The notes under the pieces: generated by a model | Told to the model about the DNA's origin: nothing | The model's input: the letters and a program-made list of their open reading frames with translations, nothing else | The model's database searches: none | Source: Strigamia acuminata | Lineage: Eukaryota; Arthropoda; Chilopoda; Geophilomorpha; Linotaeniidae | DNA: 64,000 nucleotides | Reading direction: 5' to 3' | Assembly: GCA_949358305.1 (NCBI GenBank) | Contig: OX442314.1 | Location: forward strand, 45,082,581 to 45,146,580 | Program-made: the position numbers and the translations under genes | In this document: piece after piece, positions 20,374 through 29,950 of the stretch | Layout of the letters: every line of letters starts with the position of its first letter | Numbering within the stretch: position 1 is the first letter of the stretch

Positions 20374-21072
20374 TTAAAATGCTTTTTCTCCTGTATGGGT
20401 TGAAATATGTCTTCTTAAATTCCCACTGTGATTGCAAGAATAAGCACACAAATGACACTTGAATGGTTTTTCTCCTGTGTGGGTTAAAAGATGTGTTTTT
20501 AAGTTCCCGATTTGAGCCGAAGAGTAATCACACAAATGGCACTTGAACGGTTTTTCTCCTGTATGGGTTAAAACATGTCTTCTTAAATGCCCACTAAGAG
20601 TCGAACAATAATCACACAAATGGCACTTGAATGGTTTTTCTCCTGTGTGGGTTAATAAATGACTTTTTAAACTTCCTCTTACATTGCAGGAATAATCACA
20701 CAAATGGCACGTGAATGGTTTTTCTCCTGTATGGGTTAATAGATGTTTTTTCAAATGCCCACTATGAGTCGAACAATAACCACACAAATGGCACTTGAAC
20801 GGTTTTTCTCCTGTGTGGGTTAATAGATGTCTTCTTAAATCCCCATTTTGCTTGCAAGAATATTCACACCAATGGCACTTGAACGGTTTTTCTCCAGTGT
20901 GAATTCGCATGTGGACAGTCATGTAAGTTTTAAGTCGAAATGAAAGTGAACACATTTGACATTTGAAAGGCTTTTCACCAGTGTGTTTAAGCATGTGCTG
21001 TTGCAATAAGTACATGTAAGAACACGAATAATCACACAGGTTGCATTCGTAATCCTCACGTGCTCTCTTCAT
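20374..21072 (-). CDS. C2H2 zinc-finger protein, eight fingers
   Basis: 232 residues from ATG 21072 (MKRAREDYEC). Eight consecutive C2H2 fingers, each C-x2-C-x12-H-x3-H joined by HTGEKP linkers, on an 84-bp period; the last ends THTGEKAF and stop. Finger helix residues vary (e.g. MYLLQQH, NGDLRRH, SGHLKKH, RGSLKSH, IGNLKTH) while the backbone FKCHLC.Y is nearly constant, indicating internal tandem expansion. No KRAB, ZAD or BTB domain. A TTTCAG acceptor-like site lies 26 nt upstream of the ATG with the frame open, so an upstream exon may add residues. A nuclear DNA-binding role is the usual expectation. Target unknown. Confidence 0.85.
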   Translation of the reverse strand: MKRAREDYECNLCDYSCSYMYLLQQHMLKHTGEKPFKCQMCSLSFRLKTYMTVHMRIHTGEKPFKCHWCEYSCKQNGDLRRHLLTHTGEKPFKCHLCGYCSTHSGHLKKHLLTHTGEKPFTCHLCDYSCNVRGSLKSHLLTHTGEKPFKCHLCDYCSTLSGHLRRHVLTHTGEKPFKCHLCDYSSAQIGNLKTHLLTHTGEKPFKCHLCAYSCNHSGNLRRHISTHTGEKAF

Positions 21073-21406
21073 TTTTTTTTTTACTTCAACCACTGAAATG
21101 AACGTAGTCTGAAATGAAAAAAAAAATAATAATTAAGTTCGAAAACGATTAACTTAATTGGACACACTGTAAATAATATTGGAATGTATATACTCTGAAC
21201 AGAAAAAACGCCGTATGGGAAGGTCGCACCGCCGCCAATAGTTCGAATTCAGTTAGGCGAGTTAGGCCTAACGTTGGATGCACGATTGCGTCAAACCTGT
21301 GGTCGGACTTAATAAACCCGAAAAAAAATCCCATAATACTCAAAAAAATATGATTTATCTGATTTCTTATCTTTACCTCAATCTGCTTACAGTTTGTAAC
21401 CTTTTA

Positions 21407-21410
21407 AACG
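21407..21410. repeat. Target-site duplication, left copy (AACG)
   Basis: AACG immediately left of the 5' LTR; the matching copy is at 34275-34278. Confidence 0.85.
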
Positions 21411-22229
21411 TGTGGTGACCCCGCGGGTGGTCGTCCCTCCAGTGGACGCCATCCGCATGAGTCACTAGGAAAGGTCAGTTCCCTCGCGTTGGCTCCGCCT
21501 TCCCCCCCTGGGAAGCGCGTGCCCCGAGGGGGTGAGGTGATGCGTGGACGGCCCCCATTGGCCGAGCCAGGCCCCTCACCCTGGCCTATATCAGGTAGAG
21601 TTTCGCGCCCTACAAGCAGAACTTACACAAAACGACACCAAGAACACAGCAACTACCTCACCGTCAGGCCAACTCCACCAAAAGTTAGGATTGATCGAGG
21701 ACCGCTGATTCCAGTGCAACTGTAACTCTCACGAATTTACACTGTGCGTTTATTTCCCGCGAAAGCAGGAAAATAACCCTTGTGAATTCACACCGAATAA
21801 CCGACCCACGGTTATTCCACCACTAAAGTGTCCGAGTGCCCTGTAAGAAACTCCCCGTTTCTGGACGGAGCCTTGCGACGCTAAAACCAACCCCTAGACA
21901 ACAGGCACGGATAGAAGACTCGAAAGAGCATTCCACCGCGTCCGTGAACGACGAATCCGTGACGAATTTACGACAACTCGAGACGCCGCCTTTGTTCCGC
22001 CGACCACGCGGAACCGACGACGCCATCGTGAGAAATCCTTTGTTCGACTCTAACCAAGTCGACTCCAGTTTTATACCGAGTGTATTTTAAGGCTTACGCC
22101 TATTGAATAAACCTATTTGTTCATTTAAATATACTTAGTATTCATTTGGGTAATTTACATATTTAGTAAGATCACAGGTAAAGTAATACACGTTAGCTCT
22201 TTAAACCTATCACCAGGTAGGACGCGACA
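21411..22229 (+). repeat. 5' LTR
   Basis: TGTGGTGACC...GCGACA. CCTATATCAGG near 21588 is TATA-like, and TTGAATAAACC at about 22103 is a polyadenylation signal, giving an ordinary U3-R-U5 layout. Short open frames within it are duplicated in the 3' LTR and are not genes. Confidence 0.97.
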
Positions 22230-22231
22230 CG

Positions 22232-22249
22232 TGGGGGCCCGTCCGGGAT
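22232..22249 (+). promoter_or_regulatory. Primer-binding site, tRNA-Pro type
   Basis: TGGGGGCCCGTCCGGGAT starts two bases after the LTR and begins with TGG, the complement of a tRNA CCA end. It differs at one position from the well-known tRNA-Pro primer site TGGGGGCTCGTCCGGGAT of murine gammaretroviruses. Confidence 0.85.
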
Positions 22250-22324
22250 TTAGAAATAAATCTCAACTGAACTTGTGATCTCTCATTTAATATAATAACC
22301 CAAATCGAAGAATTACTCAAAGAA

Positions 22325-25300
22325 ATGTCAGACCAAGATGAACAATCCGCGTCTGATAACGAGCGACCTACGCTCGAAAAGGGAAAACGGACCTCCGACT
22401 ATAACTTAAGGTCGGGCGGCCCGGTTCCCGAACAATCCGCGAAGGCGAAAGCCCGAGCGAATCGGAGGAAAGCAAAGGCGCAGAAAGAGGAAGCAGCTGC
22501 TTCGCTCGAGGCCCTAACCGAGCCCGAGCGAGAGCCGCTCTCCTCAGATATGCCCTTTGTCGAAGACACCGATACGGAAGTCCTAGAAAATCAAGAAGAA
22601 ATTCGCGATACAACAACAGGACGAGTGCCGATACTGGTAGCCGAGGAGAAGACGGAAACTCCGAGGCGAACAACCACAGTCGACAGCAACCCATCACCAG
22701 CACAAAGCCACCATTCGGCCCCCCTAAATGAAACTCCGGCGAGAAACACGAGCGGGACCCCGATGGCCTCCCGTGCCTCGGCGAGACCTGCTCCTGTTTC
22801 CCCCGAGGTAGCCCATTTAATTCACCTATCGCAACAGGCAGCCCGACTGAAAGCAGTAACCGATATTCCGCCGGGAACGTCAGTTTGGGACTCGATTACT
22901 ATACTCACTAAAGCGATTTGCGCAACACAGGCCCCGACGCCAGTCGCAAGACCAGCGGCGGAGACGCCTGTAGCACAAGAAACGCCGAGTGACGTAGGTA
23001 ACTTCGTGCCCGATCCTCACAAAGCCCTTCACGAATCTCGGGAGAAAGCCCGAGAAGAATCGAGGCAGGAAACGATAAATCGTCAGCGTAGAGTGAGCGC
23101 TGAAAGGAGAGAACTTTGGAACGAGGAAGAGGAACGACTACAGTGAAAAAAAAGAACCATGGAGAGAACGGAAGAAATGGTGCAAGAAATAAGAGAAGAG
23201 CAGGAAGCAAAAATACGAAGAGAATGGAATAATACCGTAGAAGGAAGGCACAGAGAAGCCCAAGACTACGAAAACCAATTCCGAGCCCTCCTAGCCCAAC
23301 GAAAAGCCGAGAAATTGCAGAAACTAAGAGAAGAAGCTCAGCGGCAACACCAGAAGTGGGAAGAGCAATACCACGAAAGGATGAAAGCCGCAAGAGCAAG
23401 GAGAGAAAAGGAGCAACTTCTTGAACAGCACGAAGAATGGGAGCGGTACAGATGGACCGACGAGTACCAAGCTAAGAAAAAAGCGATAATTGACGAGCAA
23501 AAACGATGGGAAGCCGAAAACTGGGAAAAGGAAGCGGAGAAATTCCAAAGAGAGTACGAGCAGGACGTTTCGGAGAGAAAAGAAAAGGAGGATCCAAAGG
23601 CGGACAAAGAGCCCACCGGTGGCTCCGAAGCCGAAACAAAAAAGAGGAAGTCGCAGGATGACGACCAACCGGATAAAAAATCCAGAAACCGTAACCCCTC
23701 GAAACGATCCGAAAGAAGCGCCGCAATCGACGCGTTACTTAACAAAAAGAACGCGAATAAGGACCGCGAGCGCCCAGAAAGCGAAGAGAATAAATGGCAT
23801 TCTTTTTACGGGAGCAGCGACGAAAAGGAGCCGCCGCCCTCCGGAGGCTCGAAGAAATCACGGGATGGCGAAGAAGTCCCCCCGAAGGGACCAAGAGACC
23901 GCCCACAAGGCGACCCTTCCGACCCCTCTGATTCATCGGACGACGACGACCAAAGTCGACCGTCATCCGGACCGCACCGAGAGAGCCGCGGCAGCAACCA
24001 GCACCATTCGGACCGACCGAATGCCTCCAACCGATCTTCGCACAGCTCTCGCCCTTCCATGCAGGAGGGGAATTTCCAGGACTCTGCCGGCCGACAATAT
24101 ACAATGGCTGAACTGGGTCGTGCCTTATTGAACTCTTTCCGAAAGGAAGGAATCGACTTGGGCCACCCCGGAGATGAACATAACCGCGCCGGTGAAAGGG
24201 TCAAACGCAAATATGGCGTGCGTAACGAACCAGCGGCCGAAGCCACGGGCAACATCCGCTGGCAGCACTACGTACAAACGCGATTCGACGGTTCGTGGAA
24301 AGCGGGAGACCGCTTCCTCGACGAAGTCATGAGAATTAAGAAAGCTACAAAGGCGACCGTCGCCGATATGCTTACACACGGCCTAGTGGAGTTAACCACC
24401 GGGTCAGCCCGAGAGTGGTATCAAGGGCTAAAAAATCCAACCTGGGACGACTTTCTCGTCCGTTTCGACCTTCGATACGGCGAGACACCCGACGAGATCA
24501 GCAACAAATTGCGTGGCCTCCGTCAAGCCCCAGGTGAAACACTCGCCGACTACGACGCTCGAGCAAAATTACTCTTCGCCCGAGCACCGTACGAAATTAA
24601 CCCTGCCGGGTTTACGATGATTTTCTATGGGGGATTGTCAGCACATTCACAACGAATATTGCTGGACATGCGTGCTCCCCGCACTGGCGACTATCGGGAT
24701 GTCAGTAATTATCTCCTAACCAATACGCTGGAGATAGAACAAAGGTACTACGCCTCACTGCCACCCGAAGAGGCGGAAGCCCACGAAAAACGACTGATAA
24801 CCAGCGCCGAACGCCATAAAGCTTCCGAGAAATTAATGAGACCGAGCGAATACCTCAGCGGCATAATGAGCCTCACTGAGGCATCTTCGGGACGGACGTT
24901 GACACCAAAAACCGGTGTCACGCTCCCAAGCAACCCGATTGCTGCCCCAAAGAAAGCCCCGACGACTACAGCGATGCAGGTGACCTCGACTGACTTAGCC
25001 ACCTCGGCAAAAGCAGAAGAAGCGTCACCTCCCGCGGCGGTCGCCGAGCCGACAGAAGAATCAACCGATGAAGAAGACCTGCACGAACACCTCGAGAACC
25101 TATCGACGGGGTGCGACGAGCAAGGTCCGTACCTTCATCACGCGCACCGAGCGCTAGCCATCACTCAATTCCGAGCTCACGCCCGCGCAGCCAAGGAAAA
25201 AGGGGCGCCGGGCCCCAAAAGACGGTTCCCAACAGCATTCGTCCCGAAAAAACCGGGTTTCACACCCACGGGCGACAAAAGCAACATCAAATGCTACAGC

Positions 25301-25444
25301 TGTGGGGAATACGGCCATTATTCCGACAAATGCGAAAAAACGGCAAAAATCACTAGTGAAACACAGACTATGATGAAGATGATGACCGAGTTAAACATCG
25401 CCCTGGCAAAAAACTGCCAAGCGCAGGCGTCGTCGAAGAAATAG
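22325..25444 (+). CDS. gag: Gag polyprotein, interrupted by one in-frame UGA
   Basis: Open from ATG 22325 to TAG 25442-25444 in a single frame except for TGA at 23144-23146 (CTA CAG TGA AAA AAA AGA). The part before the stop is 273 residues, acidic and Ser/Pro-rich; the next ATG is 23159. The part after (761 residues) has a highly charged coiled-coil-like region (RREWNNTVEGRHREAQ, KEQLLEQHEEWERYR), a disordered Ser/Asp/Arg segment, a retrotransposon-gag capsid-like domain (RFLDEVMRIKK, LVELTTGSAREWYQGLK, DDFLVRFDLRYGE, LRGLRQAPGETLADYDARAK) and a CCHC zinc knuckle (CYSCGEYGHYSDKCE). Either the UGA is read through or a second start is used or it is a fresh mutation; sequence alone does not decide. 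Confidence 0.9.
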
Positions 25445-25461
25445 AATCGACCTCGTCTGCG
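25408..25461 (+). promoter_or_regulatory. Programmed -1 ribosomal frameshift signal (gag-pol)
   Basis: In gag frame the codons are GCA AAA AAC, giving the slippery heptamer A AAA AAC at 25408-25414. After a 7-nt spacer, arm CGCAGGCGTCGTCG (25422-25435) pairs with CGACCTCGTCTGCG (25448-25461): 8 bp including one G-U, a 2x2 internal loop, then 4 bp, with the gag stop codon in the loop. Pol is in the -1 frame and is open from 25360, so the 85-nt overlap contains the signal. Confidence 0.85.
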
Positions 25462-28400
25462 AAAGCCGAGGAAATAACAAGGAAAAAGAAATTCCATACC
25501 GGACCTGCCGGTCACGCCATACTTGACGCGCAAGTCAAAGACCGAGCCCAATCCGCACCGGAGAAGGAAGAAAAAGTGATACTGAGGGGCATGCAAGTGA
25601 GAACTGAGGCCAAGACAGACGGCAATTGGGCCGAACTCCCGTTTGACCTAGACGTCGTACCGCAAAAATTGCGAGTATTTCACTGCAATGTCTCGAAGTC
25701 ACATTGCGAGACGCTCTGCATGTTGCCAGTGACGATTGAAAACCAAAAATTACTGGGACTGCTGGATTCCGGAGCGGATCGTTCTTTCATATCCGAAGAT
25801 CTAGTCGAGAGCCTAGACATCGAAGACAAAATGATGAAAGTAAATGAGAATGTGGAACTACTCACGGCTAACGGCTACGTAAAGCCAAGGGGCGTGATAA
25901 AAATCACCATCGATTGGAGGGGAGGGAACCTATCCCACCCCTTCTTGGTGTTGCCATCCCACGACAAGGTGTTCCTCCTCGGAATCGACATCATGGCTAA
26001 ACTAAACATACAGCCAAATCCGATAACGAGATCGTGGAATTGGATAAGCCCCGAAGGTGAAAGGCCCGTTCCAGTAATACCCCAAAAATTGCTGGACGAG
26101 GCCCAAAATAAGGAGGAATACGAGAGAGGACTGCGAAAATTCGTACAGGACTACGATTTCGTAGCCTTCGCTCTGGAATTGCAAAGAAGCAACATGGTGG
26201 ACACGTTGGTCGAGGAAGCCGCTCTGCAAGTCAACGAAGCGTCATTGCTGAGGCGAATACTTCGTAAGCACGAACGGATCCTCACCAAAACGCCCGGAAG
26301 GACGACAGAAGCCGTACACGAGATCGAACTAACGACGGACAAACCGATTCGCGTGCCGTACAAGGGAATGAATCCCCAAAAACGGGACATAGTAACCCAG
26401 ATGTGTCAAGACATGCTCGATAAAGGCATCGTCACAGAAGCATTGGGCGAATACGCGATGAGGATCGTCCTAGTAATGCGACCCGGCTCCGAGCCTCGCT
26501 TGTGTATCGACTACCGCCCGCTCAATGCAATAACGGTGATAGATCCGATACAGATGCCCTCCATCGAAGCGATTCTCCGTGAGCTGGCTCCATTTAATTG
26601 GGTAACCACCATGGACCTGTCAAAAGGGTACTGGCAGGTCGAACTCCGACCAGAAGATAAGTTAAAGACAGCGTTTTACTCGCCTATAGGGCGATTAATG
26701 TTCAACGTAATGCCATTCGGACTAGTGAACGCACCAAGCACATTTCAAAAGTTAATCGAAAGCGTCCTCGGAGACATGTTACATGATTTCGTATGGGCTT
26801 ATCTCGACGATATCATTATTGCGTCAGACACTTTTGAGGAACACATAGAGCACATAGACCGAGTGGTCTCCCGCTTAGCCAAAGCTGGACTCCATGTCCA
26901 CCCCGGAAAGAGCAAGTTCTGTAGAAAAGAACTTGCCTTCCTAGGCTATCGAATCGGAGTTGAAGGGATCGCCATTGATCCCGAAAAAGTACGAGCAATA
27001 AACGGATTCCCGGCACCCGAAGATATAAAGGGAGTCCAGAGATTCATGGGGATGATTAATTTTTTCGGCAGACTGCTCCCCAATTTGGCAGAAGTAGCCG
27101 CGCCCGTAACGGACCTCCTGCGAACCGACCGCGAGTTCGCATGGACGGCCGAATGCGAGGCCGCCTTCAGCGCCATAAAACAAATGCTGGCCGACGTCGA
27201 CAAAATGCCGCTACCCGATCTAAACCGACCGTTCGTGCTGCATACCGACGCCAGCCGAGTTGGCTTGGGGGCAGCCCTCTTGCAAAAACACACGTATAAC
27301 GGAGTAGAGCAAGAAGTACCCTGTATGTTCATAAGCCGAAAAATACAGGGAGCCGAGAAAAACTACACGGCTACAGAACTGGAGTGCTTAGCCGTAATAT
27401 GGGCTGTTCGGAAATTTCGTGACTACCTAGAGTATACGAATTTCGAGGTGCAGACCGACCATCAAGCATTAAGTTGGTTGATGAAATTAAAAGAACCATC
27501 CGGCAGACTCGCCAGATGGCAACTCGAACTCATGGCGTGCGACATAACAATAACATATCGCCCCGGAAAATTCAATCAGGTGGCCGACGCCTTATCGCGA
27601 GCCCCGGCGTCCGACCCCCATGGTCCGAACGACGACGGCGAAGACGATTCGCGTCTACTTTACTGTCCGACACCCAGACGGATCTGGCGCCTTCGTAAAG
27701 CGAACGAATTACCCGTGATGGAGCCCGCTGATAAAACTTTTTGTGGTTTCTGGACTCGAACGTACCAGCCAGCTGGAGCGACCGACGCGAAGACGGAGGC
27801 AGCCCCTCCAGTCGTCCCAGAGGCCCCAAAAACTCTGCTGCGAGCCTTCACGGCCACAATAGAAAAGAAAACGCAATACGCGCCGCCAACAAGACTCGAG
27901 TTCATCGAACATCAGGCGACCGACGCCAAATGTCAGATAATGACTCGATTCCTAGAAAAAGGGGAATATCCGGTCGACATGACGAATCCTCATCGCAGAA
28001 AGCAATTTGCTAAGGAAGCCACCAGCTACCTGATAGACGACGGGTTACTACTGAAATACCACCCGACGTTTCAGGACGACCTTAGCGGAGCGGGAAACGC
28101 GATAAAAGTGGTGGTGCCTGTCTCGCTACACACCCGATTGCTGTGGCTGATGCACGGACACCCACTCGCTAGCCACGCCGGCATAGCAAGAACACTGTAC
28201 CGCGTGAAGCAGATATTTTTTTGGCCCGGAGCCCGCCAGAAAATAACGAAATTTATTCGTCACTGCTCCCGGTGCCAAGCATGTCGACCTCGCGACAAAG
28301 TGGCCAGAAACACAATGTCTCTTGGCCCCTATGCTCCCTTTGATTGTTGGAGTGTTGACTTGATGGGCCCCAAGCCCACAACAAGCAACCGCAACATGTA

Positions 28401-29550
28401 TATACTTGTAATTATGGACGTAGCGACCCGTTGGCCCGAGTTGTACGCCCTCGCGAAGCCCTCGGCGGAAAATATCGCCGAGTGTCTTTACGACGTGGCG
28501 TTGCGATTTGGGTTTCCCCGGAAGCTCATTTCCGACAACGGGCCCCAATTCAGGTCCAAAATATACAAGGAGTTCTGCAAGAAATTTAAGATGGAGATTT
28601 CAAACACCTCCACTTATAATCCTCAAACGAACCCCGTAGAAAGGCTAAACAAAGACGTGAAATACGCTTTGACGGTGTTCACCGACGTACACAATCGGTG
28701 GGATGAGTATCTACGTGAGATAGCGTTCAGCATTCGCTCCACCGTATCACGAACACGCGACTTCTCACCGGCGTTTCTTAATTTCGCCCGCGAACTAAGA
28801 ATGCCGTGGGACCCACGAGTTGCGGAGGCAGTGAATGTACTGGACCCCGCTAACCCACACGAGTACGTATGTCGTTTGGAACAGACAATTTCCGACACAT
28901 ATCAGCACCTAATGACTCACATCTTTGACCTACGGGAAAGAGTCGCAGAAAAAGAAGGAGATTTAGATTTTACGAATTTCAAGGTCAACGACCTGGTGTG
29001 GAAGGAAACACACATATTATCGAATGCTGCGAGGGGCATTGCCGCGGGTCTGGCCGACAAAAGGGACGGACCCTATGTAATTGTGGCAGAACACGGCGGC
29101 AACGCCTACCAACTGCGCAGATTAACAGATAATAAAAATTTCCAGTCGATCAACGGCCGGGAATTAAAACCATATCTACCGGAATTTCGCCAAGAAATAT
29201 GGCTGGAAGGTCAGACACACAGCGGCCAAGGTGGCACAGTGGTTGACACATTCCAAAATAACAACGAAATCGGCGAAGGAGCAGACGAAGATGACGAATT
29301 TTTCGACGCCGAATCCCAACCCGCAGATGCTCCCGATCCAGCGGAGCAAACAGTCTCGGAGAGGGAGGAAGCAGAAGAAAATACTTCTGAAAAAGAAAAA
29401 ACAAAATTAAAAGAAGTAAACAATACCGCAACATCGGAGATGAGCGACCAAGTGGGAGCCGATACCACTCGCGAGCAAAAACGCAACCTTCGACCGCGAA
29501 AATCGAAGAATCCGTTCATCCAAGACGGAAAAATCACCGGGAGAAACTAG
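25414..29550 (+). CDS. pol: Pol polyprotein (protease, RT, RNase H, integrase)
   Basis: About 1,378 codons after the -1 shift (CTG at 25414 is the first new-frame codon); an internal start is not required. Domains in order: aspartic protease with LLDSGADRSF; reverse transcriptase with LCIDYRPLNA, MPFGLVNAPSTFQKL and YLDDIII near 26805; RNase H with LHTDASRVGLGAALLQ and TELECLAVIWAVRKFR; integrase with a HHCC zinc-binding module (HGHPLASHAG..HCSRCQAC), catalytic Asp in CWSVDLMG, Asp in ISDNGPQF and Glu in NPVERLNKD; then a C-terminal GPY/F module (KRDGPYVIVAEHGG). This is the Ty3/Gypsy gene order. All catalytic residues seen are intact. The tail is acidic and ends RNLRPRKSKNPFIQ.., typical of such polyproteins. 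Confidence 0.95.
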   Translation: MPSAGVVEEIESTSSAKAEEITRKKKFHTGPAGHAILDAQVKDRAQSAPEKEEKVILRGMQVRTEAKTDGNWAELPFDLDVVPQKLRVFHCNVSKSHCETLCMLPVTIENQKLLGLLDSGADRSFISEDLVESLDIEDKMMKVNENVELLTANGYVKPRGVIKITIDWRGGNLSHPFLVLPSHDKVFLLGIDIMAKLNIQPNPITRSWNWISPEGERPVPVIPQKLLDEAQNKEEYERGLRKFVQDYDFVAFALELQRSNMVDTLVEEAALQVNEASLLRRILRKHERILTKTPGRTTEAVHEIELTTDKPIRVPYKGMNPQKRDIVTQMCQDMLDKGIVTEALGEYAMRIVLVMRPGSEPRLCIDYRPLNAITVIDPIQMPSIEAILRELAPFNWVTTMDLSKGYWQVELRPEDKLKTAFYSPIGRLMFNVMPFGLVNAPSTFQKLIESVLGDMLHDFVWAYLDDIIIASDTFEEHIEHIDRVVSRLAKAGLHVHPGKSKFCRKELAFLGYRIGVEGIAIDPEKVRAINGFPAPEDIKGVQRFMGMINFFGRLLPNLAEVAAPVTDLLRTDREFAWTAECEAAFSAIKQMLADVDKMPLPDLNRPFVLHTDASRVGLGAALLQKHTYNGVEQEVPCMFISRKIQGAEKNYTATELECLAVIWAVRKFRDYLEYTNFEVQTDHQALSWLMKLKEPSGRLARWQLELMACDITITYRPGKFNQVADALSRAPASDPHGPNDDGEDDSRLLYCPTPRRIWRLRKANELPVMEPADKTFCGFWTRTYQPAGATDAKTEAAPPVVPEAPKTLLRAFTATIEKKTQYAPPTRLEFIEHQATDAKCQIMTRFLEKGEYPVDMTNPHRRKQFAKEATSYLIDDGLLLKYHPTFQDDLSGAGNAIKVVVPVSLHTRLLWLMHGHPLASHAGIARTLYRVKQIFFWPGARQKITKFIRHCSRCQACRPRDKVARNTMSLGPYAPFDCWSVDLMGPKPTTSNRNMYILVIMDVATRWPELYALAKPSAENIAECLYDVALRFGFPRKLISDNGPQFRSKIYKEFCKKFKMEISNTSTYNPQTNPVERLNKDVKYALTVFTDVHNRWDEYLREIAFSIRSTVSRTRDFSPAFLNFARELRMPWDPRVAEAVNVLDPANPHEYVCRLEQTISDTYQHLMTHIFDLRERVAEKEGDLDFTNFKVNDLVWKETHILSNAARGIAAGLADKRDGPYVIVAEHGGNAYQLRRLTDNKNFQSINGRELKPYLPEFRQEIWLEGQTHSGQGGTVVDTFQNNNEIGEGADEDDEFFDAESQPADAPDPAEQTVSEREEAEENTSEKEKTKLKEVNNTATSEMSDQVGADTTREQKRNLRPRKSKNPFIQDGKITGRN

Positions 29551-29651
29551 AAAGAAAGAAAAAGGTCAAGACATGTGACTGCGGCGTCGTAAAGTTGAAG
29601 AAATTCACTTACGAGTGCTGCAACGCATGTCGAGACATAAAATTCGGCTAA
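29541..29651 (+). CDS. Short Cys-rich overlapping frame after pol
   Basis: In the -1 frame relative to pol, a frame overlapping the pol stop encodes ERKKKVKTCDCGVV, then YECCNACRDIKFG and stop: CxC, 13 or so residues, CCxxC, with a basic lead. It has no ATG of its own nearby and no slippery heptamer I can see, so it is either a remnant, a product of another frameshift, or chance. Zinc-binding is plausible from spacing alone. Confidence 0.3.
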   Translation, partial: EKLERKKKVKTCDCGVVKLKKFTYECCNACRDIKFG

Positions 29652-29950
29652 GTCCGAACTTCGTCATCAGTTATCACCGTCAATATCGAAAAGCGAGATT
29701 ACATGACGTATCGGTCGAAACCCCGTAGCATAACATGCGCACGGCTCGATCGCACGCGTCGTCCCCGTAGCTCCACGCTCACACGGACAAATCTCGTACC
29801 GAACGAGACGCGTCCGTGACCCACAATCCTCCGCGCCGATCAGTTCCGTTTCCGATTGTTCGCTGACACGAAAAGCACGCGTTCCTGACGACTTCCCCGT
29901 GAAATCGTTTTCAGAACCTCTTTTCTCTCGAATAATTAGATTTTCTCTTG

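Noticed and set aside
21489-22090. Short frames duplicated at 33432-34135
   Set aside because: They lie in the two LTRs and are identical because the LTRs are; no coding evidence.
22368-25002. Several minus-strand frames of 80-160 codons over gag
   Set aside because: Shadows of gag; no domains, and gag has capsid-like and zinc-knuckle signatures on the plus strand.
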